Below are positions 32,240 to 43,515 of a stretch of 64,000 nt of DNA, piece by piece (position 1 is the first letter of the stretch; each line of letters opens with the position of its first letter). The notes under the pieces are model-generated. The model was not told the DNA's origin. It saw nothing but the letters and a program-made list of their open reading frames with translations, and did not search any database. Source of the DNA: Alopecurus myosuroides (taxonomy: Eukaryota > Streptophyta > Magnoliopsida > Poales > Poaceae); the NCBI GenBank assembly GCA_028641055.1, contig CM054061.1, forward strand, positions 120,471,186-120,535,185. The letters are read 5' to 3'. The translations under genes were made by a program, and so were the position numbers.

Positions 32240-32909
32240 GGCGTTGCTTGTTCTATAAAAAGCTTTGTCTCTAACTTATAAATGCTTCATCATGTTCTTT
32301 TCTTTTTTACCATGTACACCGGGAGATAATACATTTTGTTCAGCTGAGAAATGAAACAAAATAATAAAACACAATAAGTCTCCTTAGTTACTTTATGATG
32401 TCGGCCTTTTCAATCAGAAATTTAATGACCAAAATAAATCCTAGTATGCATTGTCAATATTTATGTCATTTATCGGAAGTAGTAACAATGTTGTAATAGT
32501 GGTCTTCATGATTTTTTATCTACTTGACATGTTATATTTGTGTGTGATATATCTTTTTCATGATGATGTCCAAAATTTGTATGCAAATATGCCTCATTAT
32601 CTAAATGTGTGCACAAAAATGTTAAACATATGAGTTTTACTAGATTTGATTTTAGTTTTAAATTTATCTAATTTATGTCCTTAATACGATGGGCGCATTA
32701 ACGCGCGCCTGTATGGTCTCGTTATGTCATTATGGGTATGCTACTATGCTGGCAGGGAATTCTCTTGTTTTTTATTGTAATGTTTGACCAAGCTACAAAA
32801 TACCAACCAATTGTAATAGGCCCACACTTAGAACAAAGCTTAAGTTCTAGGAAATGACACCATTATTTCTTAATAATAGTGTTTGGAGTACATATGTGGG
32901 ATATCCCGG
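32240..32909. other. Intergenic region downstream of the neprosin-domain gene
   Basis: AT-rich with no gene seen. It should hold the 3' UTR and polyadenylation region of the minus-strand gene at 32910-35494. Confidence 0.6.
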
Positions 32910-35494
32910 TCAATCAGTACAACCAGGTCCCCCATAAAAGAACCGGCCAGAATCAATATAAGAAACAGGGTAACAGTCTGGACGAGTTTCCTCAAAGGGA
33001 AGATTTGTGTTGACACTATTGTCTTTACCATAAGCATCGATAAGCTTGAGACTACTGACCGATGCAGATGTTCCGTTCAATGGAGTGTAACCATTGCCCA
33101 TCGGCGGACTTTGTGATGTTTTTTCGTGAGATACATAGCCACCAAATCTAAGCTCTACAGGTTTATCTATCATTCCAGGAAGCAGGTTTTTTGGAAAATA
33201 ACCAACTTGTTCTAGGGAACTATTTGTTCCATAATACACATGCCAATCACCAGATGATTTATCCTGCAATCATGGACAATAAATTCATCAACTAATCCAA
33301 ATGACGATAACATATGAAATTCTCTATTTGTGAGAAAAAAATATAAATAACATACAACCAGAACTAGATTTCAGCAAAATTTGATAAGATATTGATATTT
33401 AAATATGGGCCAATGATAAAATATCGTGCATGATGAACACATAGAAAACATATGATTTTTTTTATGGCACATGCATGTGCACCAAGAGATTACGATCATA
33501 TCACTTGTTGATATTTTTATATATACAAACGGTTCGGTTCCTATGCATGTGCACCAAGATATTATGACTATATCACTCGTCGAGATATTTTTATTTATAA
33601 AAAATTCATACATATTCTATTCGCTAGTTATCATTAGTATCAACATAAGGTGCTCGAAAACATGTTTTTGGTAAATGTTAACTTGCTTCACCTCACAAGT
33701 TCATATTATATGAACCAAGTTTAACACCTTGGCATCTCGTTTCTAGGAGGAATAAGCTATATGGGAGGATCCATTATGCATTTTGATTGAACACCTTGAT
33801 GTTAGGCAACTTATTTTTTGTTTGTTCTATGTCATGAATCCAAACCCTTACTTTTTATCAATAAAAGAGGCTAGACCACAGAACAACCATAAGTACGCAT
33901 GGAAGCAATTCTTGAATTTGATTATCTTTGCAGTTAACTTGCGCTTCCCTAACACACATTTGCAAATGATGATGATTTGGTTTTGCCGATATATCTGCCT
34001 CAGTCTATACATAATCACACTCTGTGTGGATATATAATGTGCACGACGGTTGAATTAGTCAACTGGGGATCTTAGTATTAGTGTTTTAATCTAATAAAGC
34101 ATGCTTTGATTAATCTAGAAACATACAAAATTAATTAACAACTAACATAAGGAGGCTCGAACAAATAACATGCTCTAGAGACTAGAGTTAATATTATATA
34201 CCTTAAATAACCTTACAGTGATGTACTGTTTTGTTCCATTGATACTTGAAACTTGACTGATGACATCACCTGGAGCTATGCTCGAAGATGTCCTTTGAAA
34301 TCCATCGCACATCATGTTGAAGCAACCCTTAGCGGGTGATCCCCTTATCTACCATTGTAACAATAAAGCTCATGAATAATATTAGAGCTTGGCTTAGTTT
34401 TTAACCATGCTCGGTTATTTTAACATATTAAGAAAATAAATTTCTTAATTTTTAGTGATGTCTAAGGATATAGATTTTACCTACAATAATAAACACAGTT
34501 AGTTTCTTTTAATGGTATATGCTTATGTTGGCATGCTAGAGTATACTGCATTATACCATGATAAGAAACTAAGGGCACGTATGGTTGTAGAGATCATACA
34601 AAATATATTGTACAAGACTGAAAACTTTGAGATAGTCCTTTCTAGTTTTAGAATTTTGAGTGTACAATAAGAATTTTATAGTTATTTGAGTTCACAAAAA
34701 AAGAAACTTACACCCCAGACTACATAGAAGTGAGCACGAGAATCCTTGTACAATCCTGGATAAATCTGTAGAAAATTATAACAATTAATGTTAACACTGA
34801 TGCGAAAAGAACGTTATATCTTATAGTAGTTGCTGCCTTAACCTAGAATGATAGGTTATAAATCTAGTGTAGTACCAAATATACTCAATATGGGCATATT
34901 TAATGGTGAAATTAAGAACATCATAGAGTTAATTTGGGAGTCCAATATAGTGTGTACATCAGACACAAAGAAAAATATGCAAATAAACTTTTGATAATTT
35001 TTAAAGTGAAATAGTAAAATACATGTACAATTCTGTGAGTAAATATTACGTACTTGCCATCCAACTGAAATTCCATTGATTGGACGTCCATCTCCTATGC
35101 TCTTAATCCATATGCCACCATCGCTTGACTGGCCAGGCTTTAAGTTAAACCCATAAACATCTAGTGTAGCCTCTATACCGTAATATTTATTGTTATCAGG
35201 TCCAGGAATCACATGATTGGCAACCTAAGACGAGGAAACATAGTCATCATAAGTAAATTCTTCCAGGATGTAGTGGTAAGCAGACTAAATTTGTACATGA
35301 CTGACACACATACTACTCACGTAAGAGTATGTAGACTTTTGGCTTGATGCAAAATCTACACTTGGCTGGAGTAATTCTGGATGATTTTTAAAGGACTGTG
35401 TCTCTAGAAAACCCTGATAAGAAGAACATCCTCCCACGATTGTATCGATGAGTTGGAGAACAAACAACACAAGTAGACGTGTAGCTTTCTCCAT
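32910..35494 (-). CDS. Neprosin-domain (DUF239) secreted protein, five exons
   Basis: Exons on the minus strand: 35494-35321, 35224-35054, 34765-34712, 34348-34202 and 33263-32910, giving 299 residues. Every intron is GT-AG and phase 0, and the joined frame is open. Residues 1 to about 22 form a signal peptide (MEKATRLLVLFVLQLIDTIVGGC). A very short pro-segment follows (FLETQSFKNHPELLQPSVDF). The neprosin domain then shows YYGIEATLDVYG, GGIWIKSIGDG, INGISVGWQIYPGLYKDSRAHFYVVW, KGCFNMMCDGF, SGDWHVYYG, VGYFPKNLL and VELRFGGYV. Pitcher-plant neprosin is a secreted prolyl endopeptidase of the glutamic type; plant paralogues mostly lack a known substrate. The total is shorter than the roughly 400 residues I expect, because the activation peptide is reduced. 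This is the only intact ordinary host gene I see. Confidence 0.88.
33466..33603. repeat. Two-copy tandem repeat in intron 4 of the neprosin gene
   Basis: About 70 bp from CATGCATGTGCACCAAGA to GATATTTTTAT occur twice (about 33472-33520 and 33545-33595). The repeat lies inside the 938-bp intron and does not touch splice sites. Confidence 0.7.
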
Positions 35495-35542
35495 CTAGAG
35501 GTGAAAGGAGACCGTGGCATGCCTTCTGCTCTTCTCACCTCT

Positions 35543-35550
35543 TTAAATAG
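35543..35550 (-). promoter_or_regulatory. TATA-like box of the neprosin gene
   Basis: The minus strand reads CTATTTAAAG about 50 bp upstream of the ATG at 35494, the right spacing for a plant promoter with a short leader. Confidence 0.5.
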
Positions 35551-35624
35551 TACGATGAACCTTTTAGCATACTGGAAAGCCGAGGGACGACATTAGAAAA
35601 GATGAATGAGGGCTTTTAAAATTT

Positions 35625-35870
35625 TGATCATGTAAATTATAGCAGATAGAAGGAATTTAATTAAAAAAAAATCTTTTGATAAGAAACAATTGATGTGGAA
35701 AATTTAAATCTTGATAATACTGTAGGATCATATAGACGAATCTTGACGATGTAAATCATAGTAGAAAGAAAGAATTTAATTAATAAAATCTTTTGATTAA
35801 GAAACAATTGATGTGGAGCATTTAAAACTTGATCGTACTGTAGGATCATATAGATTAATCTTGATTCTAT
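35625..35870. repeat. Tandem duplication of about 120 bp
   Basis: Two diverged copies (starting near 35627 and 35747) share GAATTTAATTAA, ATCTTTTGAT.AAGAAACAA, TTGATGTGGA and ACTGTAGGATCATATAGA. The duplication lies upstream of the neprosin gene and contains no gene. Confidence 0.75.
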
Positions 35871-36277
35871 AATGAAAATAGGACATTTATGGTAGTATTA
35901 TAGACGAGGAGGAAAATCTTCAAAAAATTATGGCGTTTAAGAATGAACAAAAAATGTACAAGTGTTTTTACATACGTGCATTTTTTCATAAAAAATGACA
36001 TTTATATGCTCTGCGCCAAAAAAATGAACAAAAAAACAATGCTCCCAAATGAGATTTTTAAATCCCACGTTGGAGTACTGATTTTGTTTATTTTTTTCCA
36101 GCACGGAGCACAAAAAATGTCTTTTACGTGTGAAACCTTGCACGCATATAAAACACAAGCATGTACATGTTTTTCAGATTTTTTTCTTCAGAAATTTTAG
36201 TTGTCTTACTTTTTCTTTTTGAAAACAATATCTTCTTCAACATATTGTCTTGTCAAATCCATCCGCTAGTGTTCGCC
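35871..36277. other. Intergenic sequence before the CACTA left end
   Basis: AT-rich sequence with short palindromic TGAACAAAAAATG motifs. No gene was supported. Confidence 0.5.
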
Positions 36278-36597
36278 CACTAGTAGAAACGCCCCCCTTT
36301 TGTCCCAGTTTTTAGAGCCATTTGTCCCGGTTGCCCAACTGGGATGGTGCAGCCGGGACAAACGCCCCCCCCCCCCCCCCCAACCTTTTGTCCCGGTTGT
36401 GTTGAAAATCGGGATGACCGGGTCGTCCACGTGGCCACTGCGGGCTGGTCCCTTGCCAGGACCATTTTCCCAGTTCGTAATAAGAACCGGGATGAATACC
36501 CCTGCTGTCGCGACAACATTTTGGCCATTTCTCTGCCGCGGCAGAAAATTAGATTTTTCTTACTATTTCTTGTTTTTCTTTCAGGGTTTCGTTTGTT

Positions 36598-37020
36598 ATA
36601 TTCCATTTTATTAGAATATATAAGTAATTACTCTTTCCCACCTTCCGTTACTATCCCAGATTAAGAATATGTACGAGGGCCCCCGAGCGATGCGGTCGGG
36701 GCAACCTCCACCGTAGTGGGCACCGGGGGAGAAGAGGCTGCCCCCACCGATCGGGAAGCGGGCGCGACGCTAGCTCTCTTTCTCACTGGCGCGGGGGTCC
36801 CGAGCCACCATGATTTTCTATCGTATTCTATTTTATTAGAATATACAAGTATATATGGTGATCGCATTAGAATATACTTGAAGAATATACAAGTAAGTAC
36901 GCACCATGACTCGAATATGCAAGTAAGGAGTGAAGAATATACAAGTAGGTACTCTTTCCCATAAGTACTAGAATACACCACCACATGAACCATGAATCGA
37001 ATATACAGGTAAGTACTATG
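36598..37020. repeat. Repeated GAATATACAAGTAAGTAC motifs
   Basis: Several imperfect copies of TTAGAATATACAAGTA occur on the plus strand between the subterminal region and the ORF2 remnant. They interrupt any reading frame. Confidence 0.55.
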
Positions 37021-37044
37021 CATCTAAGAATTCGAGTCTCAAGT

Positions 37045-38700
37045 TCATCCAAGACAGCTGAAAGGGTGATAGTATTCTCCTCCTGGGTTTAGGACCTCTG
37101 CATCTAAGAATCCGCAAATATCCTCTTGAATTGGTCGAATGCGATCCCTTGGTAGAAGACTGTCCCGCAGCCGTTCGACCTCATATAAAGAAGAGTGGTC
37201 AATATACATGGGACTGTCAATAGATGGTAATAAGATAAAAGTCATGGTTGACGTACACGAAGTTTTTCTAAATCCCTGCCCTTGTCGCAGGTCGTCTGAC
37301 GAATGAACTTGCAGACATAGTATCCACGTAACTGGTTGCCGTCTCCCTGGTCCAAGCACTTTACAAGAACATGGTTTCAATGAAAATAATAACCAATCAT
37401 TAAAATGGTATCGAAACTAGAATCAAGGAGATGCGCGGATCTAGCTAGTAGTACTTACTTGCAGATGTTCAAATGTAATCTTCTCCTTCCATTCACCCCT
37501 AGCCTTTCCTGTGAACCGTTTCCAAGCGCTGGTCGGCAAAGAAAATGAACAAAGGGAGTTAACAGAAAATGAACGAAAGTTATCGATATAGTGTCATAAA
37601 GATTGAATTTAACACTGGATCAGTTGCTTCATGTCGTCCCACAGCTCAAGGGGTTTATATTTCGACTCCATTACCAGTACTTTTCCTTTGTAGTTTCAAA
37701 TATTAGCAGAATATAGTGGAAGCTGCGCAAACATAACTCATCAGTTATACACTTATTATCGAGTAAGGAAAACAAAATATTTACAAGACAGTAACACTCA
37801 CCCGATGTTTTAAGGAAACAAATATTTACCTCTTGGTTTTGTGAAACCTTAACGCCATCACAATTGAATCTTCTGTCTCCTTGGGTTTTGTGTCCAAAGT
37901 TTTTTGATTAACCCAATATGGGTAAATGAACCCAATGTAATAGATTTCTCCTCTTTTGCATTCGACAATCTTCATTTTGCAATTATAATATAGAGAGTAT
38001 TATTATAAATGTAATGAACGAGGTGAGCTAGTTAGAGACTTAATTACAAAAATAAATATTTACATACAATAGGCACCGAGGATAGATTTGTCGAGGGCCT
38101 TTTTCTGGAATAGCTGAAATAATTCTACAAACTGAATCAGAATAATCCTACCTCCATACCCGTGATGCTCGTTTGTAACTTCCATCACTATCCAGTCATT
38201 AGATTCCTTCGAGGCTTTCATGTACCAATTATGCACTCTCCAGATTTTTGTTGGTAGATTATTTTCCTCCCAAGGTCTGACTAGAGGATGCCCGTGCCGG
38301 TATTTGTACGCTAAATAAGAAGGGGAGAAGACTGCTAAGGTATGGTGATACTGCGAAATGGACATACCCGCAGTAGCGGCCGCTAGTCCGTACATTACAG
38401 TAAACTTCGGGTCAATTTGCTCGCCCGCATCTGTGCTCGGCCCCACCTCGTTATTGGAATACACTATGAGCGGGGGGATGGATTGAGTTTTTTGTTGTCC
38501 GAGCTGGTGAACTAATTTCCCGCACTTCCGGCTTGAGCTACTACTTTTCTTCGACTGCACCATTTCGTCTTGTGACTTCTGAATAGAGCAGTTATAGTCC
38601 GATGATAGCCTCGGCTTGGTTTGATAAAGGTTCTTCACCATTTTCAACGCTCGGGCTTTGTCTTCTTTGGTGTTGGGAAATCTGGCTCTTTCGGCTCCTT
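37045..38700 (-). pseudogene. CACTA ORF2 with Ulp1-like C-terminus, degenerate
   Basis: Pieces of the ORF2 protein are recognisable by comparison with the intact gene at 41442-45423. At 38647-38060, VELFQLFQKKALDKSILGAYC parallels ELFQLFNLRELDKSILSCY, and GKLVHQLGQQKTQSIPPLIV parallels GKQVAQLGMQSKQSIPPLIV. At 37045-37380, RIRPIQEDICGFLDAEVLN parallels RFRPIQEEIAGFFLRHVID. The catalytic cysteine context LCGYYVC of the intact gene reads LRGYYVC here (CGT codon at 37328-37326). Frames change between blocks, so this is a dead copy. Confidence 0.75.
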
Positions 38701-38909
38701 CTGCTTAGATTTCCACGTCTCGTATTCATCATGTGCGATATCCTGGGTTTTCTCGTCAGTATAGTGGTAAGGTAACTTGGATAGATTCTGATTTGGTACT
38801 TTTTGTAGGGGCGACAGTCGACGCTTCGGTGATGCGGTGGTTCTACTCCGCTTTTTGCCTCCCTGAGACTTCGTGGGCGGAGACGGCTTACGCGGCTGCG
38901 TAGACGCAC

Positions 38910-40937
38910 GCGCTGGAGATGGAGAGCGAGGCGGAGAGTACGAATACGACTATTGCGCTGTAAACTGGTCTTGAGGTGGCGGCGAAGAAGGATACCTTGG
39001 CGTCCAATTTGGAAGCACGATGTGTTCCTTTAGCCATACAATGGCCAAGTTCTTGGTGTCTCCAATTTCAGTCACCTCCCTGTTTTCACCTTTAGGATAG
39101 TCAAGCTTCACCGCTCGAATCCGTTCATAACTTCATCCAACACGGATATATCTAATATGCAACTGCCAACATCTATCTATGCAGATAAAAGTGAATATAA
39201 ATTCCAAGATCTAGTTTTGAGATTGTGTACTGGACACCATTGTAGAGAGAGAGGTGTCGATTACGATGTCTATGAAACCTATAGAAGATCCTCGCACACA
39301 AACTTGTGGGTGAGGATGTCGCCGACTCCCCGTATCCAGTATCGTGATCTAGCAGACTGAGCGTCTCACGTGTTACCCCTCTGAGAGTATGCACACATAC
39401 ATCGGAGAAAATTCTGCAACGCCTCACCGTCCAGAACTTAGTGTTGCAGGTGTCTATGAAGGTGGAGCTCTAAACACATGAAAGAGAGTTTAATTAGAAG
39501 CTAGGTCTAGTCGTGAGAGGATCACCTCATCCTAATTACAAGAAGCTCTAATTCTATTAGAGGAAGCTCTAATACAACTAGCAAATTTGCCGATGCGTTT
39601 CAACAGGAAAGAATACTTTTCGAAACTCGCGAATCACCGACAAGGTTGCCAACGGGTTGATTTTTATGGAACATATATGTTAGTAGTTATTTGGCCCGAG
39701 AAAATTTTCTCCACAAACATGAAAATATCTATTACTTGCACACTAAAATGAAAAATATAAAAAAAATGGGTAAAAATTAATTAGAGAGAAATCTACGAAT
39801 CCTTACCACTTGAGAATCGATGAAAATACAGCCCAGATCTTCTTAAATAAGCCTTATGTTCGGAAGGTTCCTAGCCTGAGTATCATGCATAAGAATATTT
39901 ACCGTTCTTGTTTTCGACGAAAGGCAGCATCTGCCCATAGCTATGCACCAGCTTTCAGGAACATAACTTGCAGTTTCTGGGTTGCGTTAAGGCAATATGA
40001 GATCTTATAAACACAACTTGCAGCTTCTGGTTGCGCTATGGGCAGACGTATTCCTGTACACACGCTCTGCTTGTACCCATACTTCTCTCTCCTTCGAATC
40101 CAGAATTCAGAAACTTGGTTCAGACTTAACAGGAGAGAGCAGCACCCTCCCAGATACGGAGGATGCATGTCGCGCCCATGTTGAGCCAAGAGAGGGACCT
40201 CCCGGATGCAGAGGATGCATGTCGCGCCCATGCTGTTGTTACAGCCCGAATCCAAGCGGCGATGGCATACATGAAGTGGTGGCGCATGGATTTTGGCAAG
40301 AGGGCGCCCGCGGTCAAGCGCCTCCACGCGGTCGTCGAGCCGAACCTGTCGTTCTCTTTGACGATGGAGTTTGCGACGTGCATAGCAACCGGCACACCGG
40401 CTGACCTAAAGTTCAGTTCGTAGGAGAGGGGTAAGCACTGCAACACAGTGCTCCCGAATATGTGACCGCGCGAAACAGGGATAGCCGTCGAGGTAGCCGT
40501 GCTTGGCGGCACGCAGGAAGGGCAAAGGGAAGCGGCGGAGGTGATCTCACAATGCGCGCCGTGGAACTGACCAATGTGATCATCTTGTTCTTCTCGTCCA
40601 TGGTCTTGTCGATTTTGCTTCAGTCCGCGCGCCGTGGTTGCCCGTTGCCGTTGATCACTTGGAATGCTACATTTTAATGGCAGGTTACATTTATCTGATG
40701 CATAGCAATTGACGGTCCCCATATTCATAGGCCGGTAAAAAGAAAAGAAGTGGCTGAGTCGGTCTTGCTTGGGTACTCGAGTTTGCATTGGTCTCTTGTC
40801 CGACACGCGACAATGATATGACATAAGGCCTACTTCATACACTCCATCCCATCGTGGACTTCTGCAAGTAGTTTTTTTTACGTAGGAAATAAATCAAAGC
40901 CGTGTTGATCGATTGCTGAAGCAGTTGGACGACGGAG
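38910..40937. other. Spacer with unassigned, partly GC-rich sequence
   Basis: 38910-39460 continues weak ORF2-like upstream sequence. 39500-39600 holds AGAAGCTCTAATT-type repeats that also occur at 53290-53480, on the far side of the younger CACTA. 39930-40680 is GC-rich and contains a short duplication (GATGCATGTCGCGCCCAT at about 40162 and 40211). Open frames on both strands there show no domain I recognise. Confidence 0.45.
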
Positions 40938-41165
40938 CACTGGTACAAAATAGGCCTATAGTCCCGGTTCGCAAGGGCCAGTAGTCCCGGCCGCGCAACC
41001 GGGACTAGCTATACGCGACTAAAGACCCCTCTTATAGTCCCGCCATTTACGGACCGGGACTAAAGGCCCATCCACGTGGGCGCCAGGGATCCGTCGCGGC
41101 GGAGGACCTTTAGTCCCGGTTCTTGTGGCCAACCGGGACTGAAAACCTGCGCAGGTTTAGGGTTT
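40938..41165. repeat. Left terminal and subterminal repeats of the CACTA
   Basis: The terminal repeat is followed by direct and inverted copies of TAGTCCCGGTT and AACCGGGACTA. In CACTA elements such motifs are the binding sites of the transposition proteins. Confidence 0.9.
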
Positions 41166-41441
41166 TAGGCCCCTAAACCTGGTTCCTTTTTAATTTGTTT
41201 TGTTTTATTTCTTTTATATTTTATTTTGTGTTTTATTTTAATTTTGATGAAGTTTCAGTACACATATATATATATATTTTACGATACTATATACATGCAT
41301 ATATATATATGAAATTTCAAACAAGGAGAATTCAATAGGAATATATAATATATATTCAATATCGGGTGACCATATATACAACCTCGAACAAGTTTCCATA
41401 TTACACAATTAAGATGGATGACCATACACAAATTCGAACAA

Positions 41442-43484
41442 TTAAGATGGCTTATGCGGATAATAGTCATCGTCGGTGGACGCATGGTACTCTCCTTCCT
41501 TATCGATGACATGCCTAAGGAAAAATCCTGCTATTTCCTCTTGAATTGGTCGGAAGCGAGCTTCTGGAGTAAGCGCCCTCCGCAAGTTATTGAGACCCCT
41601 CCGCGTGGTCTCGTCCTTCTTCCTCTCAGAGATTTCTTTCCGTATGTTGTCACAGACATAGTATCCACATAGACCGGTCCCCGGTGGCTGCTTATCCACA
41701 CCTTTGACCATATTTTTAAATTTTAGCTCATGTTTGAATCCACCGACATGTCCAAGTGAGAACTGTCTCCAAACTCTACATTGCAAACAAAATTAAATGA
41801 ACAAGGGAGTTATTAGCTTAGGAAATGAACAAAAAAGACCGATCGATATAGAGCGCAAATGATTGAAAAATAATTACCTTTGCATCATTTTTCTCATGTT
41901 GATCCAAAGATCTGTATTTGAATTCATAGAGTCAAAGATCAAAACTATGGAGTTCTGAAGATCAATTTTTAGCAGAATCCAGTGGAACCTGCGGACACGT
42001 TAGATGCACAGTCATGCATAACTTATCGATTAGACATACCATGCATGGAGTAAACAAAAGAGAATGGGAACATGAGAGAAACACTCACCCAAAAATGTAA
42101 GGAAATAGAATATATCTTTTGGATTCATGCTTTTTAAAAAATTTGTACAAGTCTTTCTCCACGTCTTTGGGGTGACGTTCTAACATAGTTCCATTAATGA
42201 TTTGTGGGTCAATGAACCCAACATCATGGATGAGTCTTATTTTGCATTCCCAAATCTTCAATCTGCATAATAGCGTACGCAACAATATAGTTAGGACAAT
42301 ATATATATAGTGTAGGCAATGAAGAACGAGATGAGGTAGAAATAAATCACTTACAGAACGTAGCAACTCAGGATAGATTTGTCGAGCTCACGCAGATTGA
42401 ACAGCTGGAACAATTCACTCATCTCAACTGTTACAGAGTACTTTTTAGTGTGATGCTCCTCTGTATAATCCACATACACAAATTCTTTGTCGGTCCATGT
42501 TATGAAATGTTTGTACCAACGTAGCAGAGCTTGCATTAGTGGTGGTAGATCCTTTTCCTTCGCAGGCTCGACGAGAGGCCCTTTCTTCTCATATTGTAAT
42601 CCTACCTCAGCCACTGGCGCATCGTCTAGGCCTAAAAAGACACGAAGAGATATACCGGCCTCGGACGCATTTTGCATGGCAGTAGGTATAGTCAATCCCA
42701 TTGCTGCCACAGCATTTATGACCTCGGGGTCCTGTTCCGGAGCGGCTTTCACTATGAGCGGGGGGATCGATTGTTTACTCTGCATCCCGAGCTGGGCAAC
42801 TTGTTTCCCGCTTTTTTTCATTTTTCCTTTTCCTTTCTCCTCCTCCACTATTTTTGCTTTCTCTTTCTCCTCCTCCAATATTCCTGCTTGCTTACAAAGT
42901 TCAGTATCATAGTCTTTAGGCAAATTCTTCACGGCTTGGGACACTGTCGATAAAAAACCCGTAGCCCAATAGTCTACAATCGGAGGGAATACTTCCTTGG
43001 GCTCAGGCTCCTTTAGCGCCTTCAGTCGGCCCTTCCATTTGTCAACGTCAGCCTTCACGGCCAATTTGGTTTCATCATCACTAAGTTCCCAAGGCCTTGG
43101 GGGGAGAGGCTTCAGTGATGGCTCCGGTACCCGTGTGGTCTTAGGTACATAAGGCTCCGGGTTAATAGACCAAGAGCAGGTTCCCTTGCTGTCCGCCTGC
43201 CTCTGTTTCTTCGCTGGAGGAGGAATGGAGGGCGACGTCTGCTTATCCTCCGGAGGAGGAATGGGGGGCGACGACTGATTATCCTCCGGAGGAGGAATGG
43301 GGGGAGACGGTTGCTTTTCCTCCGGAGGAGGAATGGGGGGAGACGGCTGCTTTTCCTCCGGAGGAGGAATCGTGGGCGACGACTGCTTAACCGCCGGAGG
43401 AGGAATCGTGGGCGACGGCATCTTACCCGCCGGAGATTGTGGATCGGGGGACGGCGTCGAATGGCGTGAAGGAGGCGTAGGTGA

Positions 43485-43515
<31 letters not shown>

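Larger units (their letters stand above)
36278..40937 (-). mobile_element. CACTA transposon left portion (older element)
   Basis: Begins with the CACTA end CACTAGTAGAAAC at 36278, followed by subterminal repeats (TTTGTCCCGGTT, CCGGGACAAA) to about 36500. A degenerate minus-strand ORF2 gene lies inside (37045-38700). No matching right end is found before the younger CACTA at 40938. A CACTA right end with a degenerate TNP2 gene lies at 58263-62008 in the compatible orientation. I infer, without proof, that the two belonged to one element split by 40938-53201. The candidate flanks GCC (36275-36277) and ACC (62009-62011) do not match fully. Confidence 0.65.

Noticed and set aside
40126..40842. 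238-residue minus-strand open frame
   Set aside because: It overlaps other open frames on the opposite strand in a GC-rich, internally duplicated stretch. No domain was recognised.
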